In this document: in pieces, positions 23,056-31,824 of the stretch
Layout: each line of letters opens with the position of its first letter
Numbering within the stretch: position 1 is the first letter of the stretch
Assembly (NCBI GenBank): GCA_964647825.1
Contig: CAZYJL010000003.1
Span: 1-64,000, forward strand
DNA length: 64,000 nucleotides
Source of the DNA: VFKI01 sp964647825
Lineage (GTDB): Bacteria > Pseudomonadota > Gammaproteobacteria > DSM-16500
Direction: 5' to 3'
The notes under the pieces: model-generated
What the model was told of the DNA's origin: nothing
What the model saw: only the letters and a program-made list of their open reading frames with translations
The model's database searches: none
Made by a program: the position numbers and the translations under genes

Positions 23056-25938
23056 ATGCCATCAGAAAAAGAGAACCTTAGTTTTTACGGCGTGACCGTG
23101 CAAACGTGGGGAACGAAACCTGAAAATGGTAATGGCGCAATTAATTTTCTTGATCAAAAATTATTTGGTGGTGACGTCGGTCATGCCATGGTACAACTCA
23201 AAATCCCAGTTACTGATCAAACTTGTGAATGGATAGCAACATACTGCTGTGATAAAAATAAAAATCCTCTGACATTCGATACTTATAAATTGAATCACCC
23301 TGAAGCTTCTTATCATGATTTTCTAAATACATTTGAAGAAGAAGACAAACTCATCCCCTTTCGCATAAAACAACAGACTGTCCGTTTAACTTCATTAGAT
23401 GATGACCCAGCTGATAAAAGTGAATCAGGTAAAAAAAATGCTTTTCAACAAGCGTATTTTGAAATTGATTTCAGCTGGTGGCCAGCTAGATTGCAATCTG
23501 TACACGATGATATGCTGTTAGAAAGAGAAGGCAAACATTTTGAGTATGCAGACAAATGGAAAGAATATTTAGAACCCGAACAAAGAAAACATAAAGGCAA
23601 AATCGGTGCCCGGGTGATGAATTATGCGCCAAGCTCCATTATTCATCAACGCGACCTCCCGCCTTTACTTATGGAAGGTTTAAAAATAAAAGCAAAAATA
23701 ATAGAAATTGAAAAAAAACTAAAATTAATTAATGAGAACCTCTTAAATAAAATGATTGCTTTAAATTCTTCGACATTAACAAATGAAAATAATGAATCAA
23801 CTCGCACGATGTTAATGAACATTGGTATCAACCCAGACGTCCTTGAAAAAGAGTACACAAAAAAAATGGGGGGCGAGGATAAAAAAACAATTGATTCTTT
23901 AAAAAATTTTATATTAGATGAAATCAAAAAGAAACAACACCATTTGCTAGATGAATTAATGATTTTAAACTTAAGTGATTTTTCCACATTAGAATTACTG
24001 AAAAATTCTATAGAAAAATATGAAACAACAATAAATGAAAAAGAAGAATTTACAAAACTAACCTTTTCATCAGAAACTATCCAAACATTATTTGGACTAC
24101 TGCAAACAACACCCACCCCTTACACAACACAATTAGCAGAATTAATCAGCGAATACAACTATATAATTGATATAGTTGAACTCGAAAATGGTTATATCAC
24201 TGCTGATTCTGTACAAAAACTCTCTGATTATCTCAATAAAGAGATAGAAGAAAAATACACAGGTATCGATGATGAAATGATTAAAAAATACAATGAAATT
24301 AAAAAGCACTGCTTTGAAAATAAATTACCACTAGAAGACGCGCTCGATGAAGCAGGCATTAGCAAAATATTTGCTAAAGAAATTCCAGAAAGAATTAGAT
24401 TATCCAAAGTATATAATTTTTTAAATGAAAATAAAAATGGTTTTCAATTAACAGATGAACTTGAAAATTATTTTGATACAGAGATACCTCAATGGAAAGA
24501 AATAACATCTTATTGTGATCAACTTACGCCAGAGTCTACAGAAAGACTGAAAAGAAAACTTAGCCCAGAGACAAGAGATGAAGAAATACAACTTGAGAAA
24601 GAACGAATTGATTCCATGAAAAAAACACTTTTAGAAATGAAAAAACATTTAAATGAATATAGAGATCCGCTTGATTATTTCATTCAAAACCAAGATGAAT
24701 ACGCCATTTTAGGCTCACCACCAGACAATTATGTTAAAATCCCACTGCAATTTGAAGAAAAGAGTGGCCAAAGAGGATTATCGCCGCTCGCCATGTTACA
24801 AAAAATGCATGCATTAGCAACAGGCGGTGAAGAATTTGATTTATACCAAAAAAATTGCTCGCTTACCTCTATTGAGGTTTTAACAGCCGGTGCAGAACAT
24901 GATCCGGTTTTAAAAAATCATTTAAGTCAACTCGCTTTTAATTATTTTGGCACCCCACAACAGGTCTTTGCAAATGCAGAAGCTGCGAGTATTGCCCTTG
25001 CAAGAAATGAGAAACCTTCAATCTTTTCGAATCTATTTCAGTTTAATTTTCTAGATAAAGCGCTCGCTTACAGCATTAGTTTATTTATGGATAAAAAAAC
25101 AAGTACGCTACAAAAAACAGCGGGCGTAACACTTGCCCTATTAGTTGGTGTTGCAAAACTTCCTTTTGCTTTGCTAGGCGCATTGACCAATCCACAACGT
25201 GCTATTGATGCAATCTTTGACACCGTACAATTAACTTATGAACGTAATAGCACAGCACTGAAAGTTGTGGCGACTACGATTGCTATCCCACTCGTCACAC
25301 TATTAGCGCCTTTCGCCGTTATTCAGTCAGGCCTGCAATTCATCGCAAAACCTTTTAAATGGATTGGAAAAATATTCTCACAGAAAAACAAGCTCTCTTT
25401 TGAAGACACTATCACAAGCCCTGTGAATAAAGTAGAAGTTCCTAGCAGCTATAAGGATGCTTTAGATAAAATGGCAAAAGCCACAAGTATCAAAATTGAT
25501 GCAAATGAAATTATTGTCGAGCAACAAAGAAAACCTCAAGAAACGTTAAAACTTTTTAAACTTACGCTAGACGAACATCCTGAAAAAGTTGTTATACTTA
25601 GTGAAAATGCGATAACACAATTAGCAGCTTATATCCGAAAAAACCCCAAACTCAACAAAGAATACGCTGATCTTTGTACGCAAGCCGCTTCGCGTTTAAT
25701 GAAATATCAAAGTAGTTTAACCGAAGGAGTTGCTACACTTTTTTCCCAAAAACTTTCCCAAAAACCAATTTCTGCTAAAAGTGAATTAGAACTTACTGAG
25801 AAAAAAGAAGAAAAAGATATTTTCGACCCATCTGTTAATTCCGGACTTTTTGGTGCAAAAGCTGAAATCAGTGAGGAAAAAAAGACAGAGATAGAATTGG
25901 CTTCGACTCCTTCAAAGCCACCCACTCCTTCAACTTAA
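23056..25938 (+). CDS. Large protein with split His/Cys motifs, effector candidate
   Basis: The family of this 960-aa protein is not certain. Near the N-terminus GGDVGHAMVQL places His43 after a beta strand; far downstream FDLYQKNCSLTSIEVL places Cys601. A His first and an Asn-Cys pair later is the order of circularly permuted papain-like proteins (PPPDE/LRAT-like), but here a Lys/Glu-rich helical and coiled-coil region of more than 500 residues lies between. Two hydrophobic segments follow (about 695-720 and 735-770), then an acidic Ser/Pro/Thr tail. There is no signal peptide. A host-directed peptidase or deamidase activity is inference. Confidence 0.7.
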   Translation: MPSEKENLSFYGVTVQTWGTKPENGNGAINFLDQKLFGGDVGHAMVQLKIPVTDQTCEWIATYCCDKNKNPLTFDTYKLNHPEASYHDFLNTFEEEDKLIPFRIKQQTVRLTSLDDDPADKSESGKKNAFQQAYFEIDFSWWPARLQSVHDDMLLEREGKHFEYADKWKEYLEPEQRKHKGKIGARVMNYAPSSIIHQRDLPPLLMEGLKIKAKIIEIEKKLKLINENLLNKMIALNSSTLTNENNESTRTMLMNIGINPDVLEKEYTKKMGGEDKKTIDSLKNFILDEIKKKQHHLLDELMILNLSDFSTLELLKNSIEKYETTINEKEEFTKLTFSSETIQTLFGLLQTTPTPYTTQLAELISEYNYIIDIVELENGYITADSVQKLSDYLNKEIEEKYTGIDDEMIKKYNEIKKHCFENKLPLEDALDEAGISKIFAKEIPERIRLSKVYNFLNENKNGFQLTDELENYFDTEIPQWKEITSYCDQLTPESTERLKRKLSPETRDEEIQLEKERIDSMKKTLLEMKKHLNEYRDPLDYFIQNQDEYAILGSPPDNYVKIPLQFEEKSGQRGLSPLAMLQKMHALATGGEEFDLYQKNCSLTSIEVLTAGAEHDPVLKNHLSQLAFNYFGTPQQVFANAEAASIALARNEKPSIFSNLFQFNFLDKALAYSISLFMDKKTSTLQKTAGVTLALLVGVAKLPFALLGALTNPQRAIDAIFDTVQLTYERNSTALKVVATTIAIPLVTLLAPFAVIQSGLQFIAKPFKWIGKIFSQKNKLSFEDTITSPVNKVEVPSSYKDALDKMAKATSIKIDANEIIVEQQRKPQETLKLFKLTLDEHPEKVVILSENAITQLAAYIRKNPKLNKEYADLCTQAASRLMKYQSSLTEGVATLFSQKLSQKPISAKSELELTEKKEEKDIFDPSVNSGLFGAKAEISEEKKTEIELASTPSKPPTPST

Positions 25939-25988
25939 TATCAAACCTTAATTTTTTGATTTTTTTCTGCAATTTTTTACAAAACACC

Positions 25989-26996
25989 TCACCCTGCCGC
26001 ACGCTTCAATCTATCTCGCACCGCATCCCACGCAGCTGTCTCTGGCACTTTTTCAATATAAATCATTTGCAAATCTTGATGATCTAACGCACGCAAGATC
26101 GCATACAAATCATGCGCATACTGTTTTGCATCTGCCGCAAGTCTTACGTGTTTTATCGATGTTTTCATCAGATTTTGCAACAATGACCACGTTACTATCG
26201 CAATGTGTTGATCTTGTTGCTGAGAAACTAATAAATCGTTGATTTGTTGTGTTTCGATTAATTTTACGGGCGTCACGGGTGCGTAATGAGAGTCAAGCGC
26301 GCCCGATACACGCGGCACGGTATGATTATTTTTTTTATTAGTTTGTTTGTGATTATTTTGATTAACTATTATTGAGTTGGCTGCCATATCAATGCCTAAT
26401 ACTGCAGAAATCGCTGCAGCGGGGATTGCGCCGGGTCGTAAAATACGTGGTTGCGCACTACTCACATCCACAATAGTCGATTCAATGCCTTCTTCACACT
26501 GCCCACCCTCTAACACCAAATCCACTTTTGAGCCCAATTCTTCACGCACCGCCTCTGCCGTCGTCGGACTAATCCGACCAAAGCGGTTGGCCGATGGGGC
26601 TGCTAAACCGCGGCCAAATTGCTTTAATAAGGCTTGCGCGACGGGGTGCGCCGGTACGCGTAACCCGATTGTCGACTGTCCGCCGGTAATCAATGCTGAC
26701 ACCGTCGGTTGTGCGCGCAAAATCAGCGTCAAGGGACCTGGCCAAAATGCTTCTGCCAACTGCTTTGCGATGTCTGGGATGTCGCGCGCCCATGCCGACA
26801 ACCACGCACTATCCGCCAAATGCACAATTAAGGGATGATCGGCGGGACGGCCTTTTGCGGCAAAAATCTTCGCCACCGCAACAGGATTGGTTGCATCCGC
26901 CGCCAGACCATAGACAGTCTCAGTTGGCATGCCCACCAAACCACCTGCACAAAGTATTGTTACTGCTTCACTCATTTCAGGTAAGATAGTCACCAT
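25989..26996 (-). CDS. tsaC: L-threonylcarbamoyladenylate synthase, Sua5-type
   Basis: The enzyme makes threonylcarbamoyl-AMP from Thr, bicarbonate and ATP for t6A37 modification of ANN-decoding tRNAs. The YrdC domain shows GGLVGMPTETVYGLAADA, KGRPADHPLIVH, FWPGPLTLIL and the APSANRFGRISPT segment. A C-terminal Sua5 domain after the linker (SHYAPVTPVKLI) makes it the long Sua5 type, about 335 aa. The start at 26996 overlaps the divergent scpA start; an ATG at 26975 is equally plausible, and a longer reading to 27080 would run into scpA and is unlikely. Confidence 0.88.
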   Translation of the reverse strand: MVTILPEMSEAVTILCAGGLVGMPTETVYGLAADATNPVAVAKIFAAKGRPADHPLIVHLADSAWLSAWARDIPDIAKQLAEAFWPGPLTLILRAQPTVSALITGGQSTIGLRVPAHPVAQALLKQFGRGLAAPSANRFGRISPTTAEAVREELGSKVDLVLEGGQCEEGIESTIVDVSSAQPRILRPGAIPAAAISAVLGIDMAANSIIVNQNNHKQTNKKNNHTVPRVSGALDSHYAPVTPVKLIETQQINDLLVSQQQDQHIAIVTWSLLQNLMKTSIKHVRLAADAKQYAHDLYAILRALDHQDLQMIYIEKVPETAAWDAVRDRLKRAAG

Positions 26997-27816
26997 GACT
27001 GATTCCCAAGCTATTGAATTGACATCTGCTGAGACGCCTGCGACCGTGATAGCGCACGTGCGCGGTGAGCCTCTCGCCAATCTTCCAAAAGATCTTTATA
27101 TTCCACCGGATGCACTCGAGGTCTTTCTCGAAACCTTTTCTGGCCCGCTTGATCTGCTACTTTACCTGATCAGGAAACAAAACCTCGATATCCTAGACAT
27201 TCCTATTGCCGAAATCACACGGCAGTATATGGAATATGTCGAACTCATGAAAGAGCTCTCCCTCACGCTTGCTGCAGAATATTTAGTGATGGCAGCCCTA
27301 CTTGCTGAAATTAAATCACGCATGCTGCTGCCCAGAGAAAATCTACTCGACGAGAATTCCGAAGAAGATCCGCGCGCGGAATTGGTCCGTCGTTTACAAG
27401 AATATGAGCGTATACGAGAAGCGGCTGAAAAACTCGATACATTGCCGCAAGACACCCGCGATTTTCATACGGCACGTGCTGTACTAGACACGCCAACTGG
27501 CACGAAACCACCGCCCAATGTCACACTCAACGAGCTACTCCTTGCCTTTGCCGATGTGATGCAGCGCGCTCGTTTGCACGAAAGCCATCAAATTCAACGT
27601 GAAATTCTTTCTGTGCGTGAACGCATGACGTTCATTCTCGAAAAACTCCAACAAAATGAATTTGTGGCCTTTTCAAGTTTGTTTACCCCAGAAGAAGGAC
27701 GCCGTGGCTTGGTTGTGAGCTTTCTCGCCTTACTTGAATTACTCAAAGACCATCTCATTGAGTTCGTTCAAGCAGCGCCTTTCGCGCCCATTCACTTAAA
27801 AGGGGTAGTAGCGTGA
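26995..27816 (+). CDS. scpA: Segregation and condensation protein A
   Basis: ScpA is the kleisin that bridges SMC heads with ScpB in chromosome organisation. Hallmarks are FSGPLDLLLYLIRKQNLDILDIPIAEI, the AAEYLVMAALLAEIKSRMLLP helix, and a C-terminal winged helix (FSSLFTPEEGRRGLVVSFLALLELLK). About 273 aa. I chose ATG 26995 (AGGTAA upstream); the longer frame from 26929 would overlap tsaC. Its start codon overlaps the divergent tsaC start, so the two promoters must lie inside each other's genes. scpB follows. Confidence 0.92.
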   Translation: MTDSQAIELTSAETPATVIAHVRGEPLANLPKDLYIPPDALEVFLETFSGPLDLLLYLIRKQNLDILDIPIAEITRQYMEYVELMKELSLTLAAEYLVMAALLAEIKSRMLLPRENLLDENSEEDPRAELVRRLQEYERIREAAEKLDTLPQDTRDFHTARAVLDTPTGTKPPPNVTLNELLLAFADVMQRARLHESHQIQREILSVRERMTFILEKLQQNEFVAFSSLFTPEEGRRGLVVSFLALLELLKDHLIEFVQAAPFAPIHLKGVVA

Positions 27817-27868
27817 GCCGAGTCGAGCTGCTAACATGGTCTTTGAAAAACGCTTAAGCAGGTTTCCT

Positions 27869-28657
27869 ATGGCGCTTCCGCCCGAACAGTTAGCAAAGTC
27901 ACAAAAAATTATTGAAGCTGCACTCATGGTGGCAGGCACGCCGCTGACACCTGCTGCACTGCAGAAACTATTTGATGAAGGCGAAAAACCTGATATTGCT
28001 GATATTCGTCTAGTGCTGAAAAATTTAGTTGAACGTTACGCCGACAGTGGCATTGAATTGCACGAAGTCGCCAGTGGCTGGCAATTTCGTTCTCGCGTCG
28101 AATTCGCACCGTGGTTAGCGCGACTCTCCGAAGAACGACCACAACGTTATTCCCGCGCATTACTTGAAACGCTTGCATTAATTGCCTACCGCCAACCGAT
28201 TACCCGTGCAGAAATTGAAGAAGTGCGCGGCGTAGCAGTAAGCACACATATCACACGGACCTTACTCGAGCGTGATTGGATTCGTGTCATCGGCCACCGT
28301 GATGTGCCCGGCAAACCCGCACTATTTGGTACTACCAAAGCATTTTTAGATCATTTCAGCCTGAAAAGCTTAAATCATCTTCCGCCTTTACCGACGCCAC
28401 ACACGACAGAAGAGGAAGAAAAGACAACGACACACACCGTCCAACTCACTTTAACAAACACTGCAACTGAAGAAGCAAACCCTGCATTTAACGAAGCGAA
28501 TGAGATCAATGAAACCGAAATTAACGACGACAAAAAAACAGATCACACGCACGGAGCGCACGGAGTGGAAGGAACGGACAGTCCCCATCACGATTCTTCC
28601 AAAGAAGAAAGTAACAACATCCTCCATCAAGAAATCACCGAAAACCGATCGGAATAA
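27869..28657 (+). CDS. scpB: Segregation and condensation protein B
   Basis: ScpB dimers bind ScpA in the Smc-ScpAB complex. The two winged-helix domains cover residues 1 to about 170, with IIEAALMVAGTPLTP, SGIELHEVASGWQFR, ETLALIAYRQPITRAEIEEVRGV and GRD-like GHRDVPGKPALFGTTKAFLDHF. After that comes an acidic, Thr/Asn-rich tail of about 85 residues not needed for the fold. ATG 27869 has AGG at good distance; ATG 27836 is an in-frame alternative. The last 158 nt overlap the rluB reading frame. Confidence 0.9.
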   Translation: MALPPEQLAKSQKIIEAALMVAGTPLTPAALQKLFDEGEKPDIADIRLVLKNLVERYADSGIELHEVASGWQFRSRVEFAPWLARLSEERPQRYSRALLETLALIAYRQPITRAEIEEVRGVAVSTHITRTLLERDWIRVIGHRDVPGKPALFGTTKAFLDHFSLKSLNHLPPLPTPHTTEEEEKTTTHTVQLTLTNTATEEANPAFNEANEINETEINDDKKTDHTHGAHGVEGTDSPHHDSSKEESNNILHQEITENRSE

Positions 28658-29987
28658 ATCCAATTTCCGCGCAGATACATCAGAGCGTACTGCACGCAAA
28701 TCTTTTAAAAAATCAGATCGGCCGAGTGACGCTGGAAAATCAGGAAATAACGAACGCCGCCCATTTAAAAAAACCAGCAGTCCGCGTGATACAACCCGCA
28801 CGCGCGCGCCTTTCCGTAAAAAAACAGGTGAAGAAGAAGTCACACGTGAAGGCTATACGCCATATCAGCGCCCAAAGTGGCCAACCAGCGCAAAACCGCG
28901 CTCGCAAAAAAATTCGGCTCAGTCAGGTCTAAAAAAAGAATCGGCTTTTTCTGATGAAAAAGGCCGTAAAACAAAGACAAATGTGCCTTATCGAAAAAAT
29001 AACAACCGTCCTACTACGGTTAGCAATGAAAATAAAAATAGTGGCACCGAAAAAATTCATAAAGTCTTAGCGACATGCGGTCTCGGCTCGCGACGCGAAA
29101 TTGAAGACTGGTTACGTGAAGGCCGCATTGCCATCAATGGCACTGTTGCCAAACTCGGTGACCGCATGTTGCCCGGCGCACAAGTACGCATTGATGGCCG
29201 ACCAGTACATTTACCTGAAAGCTCTCAGCGAAAAACACGCGTTTTGCTTTACCATAAACCCGAAGGGCAAATCTGTTCGCGTTCCGATCCCAAAGGTCGC
29301 CCAACCGTATTTGATCGCCTACCGCCATTACGAACGAGCCGTTGGATTTCTGTCGGTCGTCTCGATTTTAATACTGCCGGGTTATTACTCTTTACCAATA
29401 ACGGCGAGTTAGCCAATCAACTGATGCATCCTTCTGCCAATCTTGAACGCGAATATGCCGTGCGTATTCAAGGCGATATTACGCCTGAAACGCTCATGCG
29501 CGTTAAAAAAGGCGTGAAACTGGAAGACGGCATGGCACACTTTGAAAGCGTCATCGAAGCAGGCGGCGAAGGCAGTAATCGCTGGTATCATGTGACAGTG
29601 CGTGAAGGCCGGAATCGCTTAGTCCGTCGTCTTTGGGAATCACAAGGCGCAAGTGTCAGCCGTTTAATTCGTATTCGCTTTGGTGCGCTTACTTTACCCC
29701 GTATGTTACCCAAAGGCCGCTGGGCGGAGCTCACGCCTGATGAAATCGCAGGCATTACCGCTGCACCACCAACTAGCCATAAACCACAGAAAACGACTTT
29801 CCAAAAAACGGATAGAAAACGTTCGCCTTCACGCTCTCCTCGAAAGCCTGCGCAGGCAAATAAAAAATATCCTACCGATAAAGCAAATAATACGTTCAAT
29901 ACCGCAAAAAAAATTGGTAAACCTGTCAATAGAAAATCCATGGGGACCAAAAAATCTGTCGGTGAAAAATGGTCTAATCGTAAATAG
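28500..29987 (+). CDS. rluB: 23S rRNA pseudouridine(2605) synthase, RluB type
   Basis: This RluB/RsuA-family enzyme isomerises a uridine in 23S rRNA helix 89. An S4 domain (EKIHKVLATCGLGSRREIEDWLREGRI, about 182-208) is followed by the catalytic domain with the nucleophilic Asp in GRLDFNTAGLLLFTN and the motif REGRNRLVRRLWES. Long Lys/Arg/Ser-rich tails lie on both sides (about 1-180 and 415-495). The only ATGs for the N-terminal extension are at 28500 and 28509, both inside scpB in another frame, so either the overlap is real or a start further in is used. Identity is secure; the start is not. Confidence 0.85.
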   Translation: MRSMKPKLTTTKKQITRTERTEWKERTVPITILPKKKVTTSSIKKSPKTDRNKSNFRADTSERTARKSFKKSDRPSDAGKSGNNERRPFKKTSSPRDTTRTRAPFRKKTGEEEVTREGYTPYQRPKWPTSAKPRSQKNSAQSGLKKESAFSDEKGRKTKTNVPYRKNNNRPTTVSNENKNSGTEKIHKVLATCGLGSRREIEDWLREGRIAINGTVAKLGDRMLPGAQVRIDGRPVHLPESSQRKTRVLLYHKPEGQICSRSDPKGRPTVFDRLPPLRTSRWISVGRLDFNTAGLLLFTNNGELANQLMHPSANLEREYAVRIQGDITPETLMRVKKGVKLEDGMAHFESVIEAGGEGSNRWYHVTVREGRNRLVRRLWESQGASVSRLIRIRFGALTLPRMLPKGRWAELTPDEIAGITAAPPTSHKPQKTTFQKTDRKRSPSRSPRKPAQANKKYPTDKANNTFNTAKKIGKPVNRKSMGTKKSVGEKWSNRK

Positions 29988-30022
29988 AAAATAGCTCTAT
30001 CATTTCCCTGATAAAATCCATA

Positions 30023-30048
30023 TACCGCGCATCAAGCGCGGTATGACA
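30023..30048. repeat. Half family C palindrome
   Basis: ACCGCGCATCAAGCGCGGT plus ATGACA forms a single arm of the family C pair and stands 35 bp after the rluB stop, where it could act as a terminator. Confidence 0.6.
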
Positions 30049-30151
30049 ATCAAGCTGTTAAACCTCAAAACGATACACTCACTCAGTTGTAACGACAGGC
30101 TCGTAAACTAAGTTTACATCTGACTTCTGATGAACTATACTAGTTATATTA

Positions 30152-30517
30152 ATGAAGACCCAAATAATGAAGAAATTAGGGAAGCCCCAAAAAAAATCTG
30201 ACGTGCAATTACTAAAACGTGTTGATGAAAGCGTATCCGCAGGTTCCTATATTTTTCTTAACCATGCCAAGCAAAGACTCCGCGATAGGGACATTTCAGA
30301 TATCACTGTGCTTGATATTTTGGAAGGAAAACTTGGAAGAAAAAGAAAGCGAAACAAAGCAAAAGATCACTATATCGAAGGCAATATAGACTGGAAATAT
30401 TGTATCGAAGGAATTGATTATGATGGCGATAAAATTAGGATCATTATATCTTTTGATGAATTAAACTTATTAGTGATTACCGTGATACGACTTTGCAACA
30501 AAAGAGGTGCCAAATGA
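30152..30517 (+). CDS. DUF4258-like putative toxin
   Basis: This small basic protein (121 aa) has the pattern of DUF4258: FLNHAKQRLRDRDISDITVLDIL near residues 35-58 and a C-terminal strand pair ending LLVITVIRL. DUF4258 proteins are often the toxin partners of MqsA/HTH-type antitoxins. The next gene overlaps by 4 nt and encodes an HTH protein, which supports a toxin-antitoxin reading. An in-frame ATG at 30167 is an alternative start. The nuclease activity often proposed for such folds is not shown by any motif I can name. Confidence 0.65.
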   Translation: MKTQIMKKLGKPQKKSDVQLLKRVDESVSAGSYIFLNHAKQRLRDRDISDITVLDILEGKLGRKRKRNKAKDHYIEGNIDWKYCIEGIDYDGDKIRIIISFDELNLLVITVIRLCNKRGAK

Positions 30518-30981
30518 AAAAAATCAAAGAATACATTTATGAAGGCCTTGGCTTCCCAATTTTATTGTCGAACGTTTCATTAGTCGAAATTGACGGAGAA
30601 CACCATCCAAAAATTGATATTCGAAAAGTGGCTGATGCTGCAATTAGAGGCCTCCCCCTACAAAAAGAACGATTAACTGGAAATCAAGTAAAATTTATAA
30701 GAACTTATTTCTCAATGAGTCTTAGAGAATTTGGCAAGCTCATGAACGAATCCCATATGGCTGTTAAAAAATGGGAGGATTTTAAAAACAAATCCACGAA
30801 TATGGATAAAAATATAGAAATTGTTCTCAGGCTGACTATTCTTGACAAAATAAGATCTGAGACCAAGCAAGTGAAAAAGAGCCATGACGATTTCCATAAA
30901 AATTTCTCAGAAATACGAAATACTTTCATGATGGAGCCAGTAAAAAGAAAGATAGAACCTGCCCCACTTAAAATAGCGTAA
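30514..30981 (+). CDS. HTH-type putative antitoxin/regulator
   Basis: This 155-aa protein contains a helix-turn-helix of the Xre/MqsA kind: GNQVKFIRTYFSMSLREFGKLMNESHMAVKKWED (about 61-94). It has no Cys pairs for an MqsA zinc domain. I place the start at ATG 30514, overlapping the upstream stop (ATGA) with GAGGTG at good spacing. The pair likely autoregulates from the promoter upstream of 30152. A family A hairpin follows 48 bp after the stop. Confidence 0.65.
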   Translation: MKKIKEYIYEGLGFPILLSNVSLVEIDGEHHPKIDIRKVADAAIRGLPLQKERLTGNQVKFIRTYFSMSLREFGKLMNESHMAVKKWEDFKNKSTNMDKNIEIVLRLTILDKIRSETKQVKKSHDDFHKNFSEIRNTFMMEPVKRKIEPAPLKIA

Positions 30982-31028
30982 CAACTCTGAGAAGCATCAC
31001 AGCTAAGCTGACACGCATTCATTTTTTT

Positions 31029-31213
31029 GTAACAGCTCAGTGGGGGTATTGTTTGACGACTTGACTGACCGCAACAGCCAAACAGCAAGCTGCATTTTAC
31101 TGATAAAGTACGCTTCATGTCATCAGAAAGGACATGGCTTTGATCACTTTCAACAGCTGATGGGCAACTGATATGTAGTCAAGTCGTCAAACAATACCCC
31201 ACTGCGCTGTTAC
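31029..31213. repeat. Family A long hairpin repeat, copy 2
   Basis: Arms at 31029-31067 and 31177-31213 are complementary over about 36 nt with a one-base bulge and a T/G change. The outer GTAACAGC and inner CTTGACTG segments agree with copy 1, but the arm middle (GGGTATTGTTTGACGA) differs completely. It lies between convergent genes, 8 bp from the stop of the minus-strand gene. Confidence 0.85.
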
Positions 31214-31220
31214 ATTTTTT

Positions 31221-31763
31221 TTATTCAACCTGACAAATCACGCCTGTCACTTGTCCATGCACATCACAATCACACAGAGACAACACAAATTCATCTGCCA
31301 AATAAATCGTTTCTTTTTGTTGTTTTTTAAATAATAAATAAGCCTGGTCTTTTTGCTGTGTACTCACCAACGTCATATGCGGATCATACTCTGCATACGC
31401 GCGATTCAATGGCTCACCAACACACGCTGCCACAACGAGATGCATGTTGATTAATACATTATTAATATTTGGAACTAACGAAAGATAAAAAGTTTTTTGA
31501 TTCGATGTCGTAAAAGAAACCGCTTGAAAAACCAACTGGATTTTTTGGGGTAATTTATTCTGTGTCAAAGCCGCACAAATCATATCCCAAAGCGACGGCA
31601 CCATTTCATCATAAGCATAAAACTGCGCCAATGTGACATGCGGCAACGAATGCTCGCCCAATTGATAGTGATCTGCCACAGTTGCAAAAGCTTTGGATAA
31701 AGCAATAACGTCTACACGACAATTTTTAGGTAACAACGCAAGATTATATTTCTTTTTTTTCAT
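31221..31763 (-). CDS. 2H phosphoesterase superfamily protein (2'-5' RNA ligase-like)
   Basis: Two HxT motifs about 87 residues apart, PHVTLAQF (H42) and PHMTLVST (H129), define the 2H phosphoesterase fold. Such enzymes ligate or hydrolyse 2'-5' or cyclic phosphodiester bonds in RNA or nucleotides. The 180 aa length fits. The true substrate cannot be told from sequence. It stands alone, divergent from cinA with a 61-bp gap, and ends next to a family A hairpin. Confidence 0.78.
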   Translation of the reverse strand: MKKKKYNLALLPKNCRVDVIALSKAFATVADHYQLGEHSLPHVTLAQFYAYDEMVPSLWDMICAALTQNKLPQKIQLVFQAVSFTTSNQKTFYLSLVPNINNVLINMHLVVAACVGEPLNRAYAEYDPHMTLVSTQQKDQAYLLFKKQQKETIYLADEFVLSLCDCDVHGQVTGVICQVE

Positions 31764-31824
31764 AAAAAATTCTTCACTCCAACCCCTCTATGCAAACGCT
31801 GCAGATTGTAATAGATTTCATGTC

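Noticed and set aside
18102..25938. Naming the host genus (for example an intranuclear Berkiella) from the NLS-like motifs
   Set aside because: The motifs are short and Lys/Arg clusters are common in Lys-rich proteins; nothing in the window fixes the genus.
23056..25938. Treating the 960-aa protein as a fourth kinase-fold paralogue
   Set aside because: It shares the upstream region but has no glycine loop, VLKI lysine or DIG triad.
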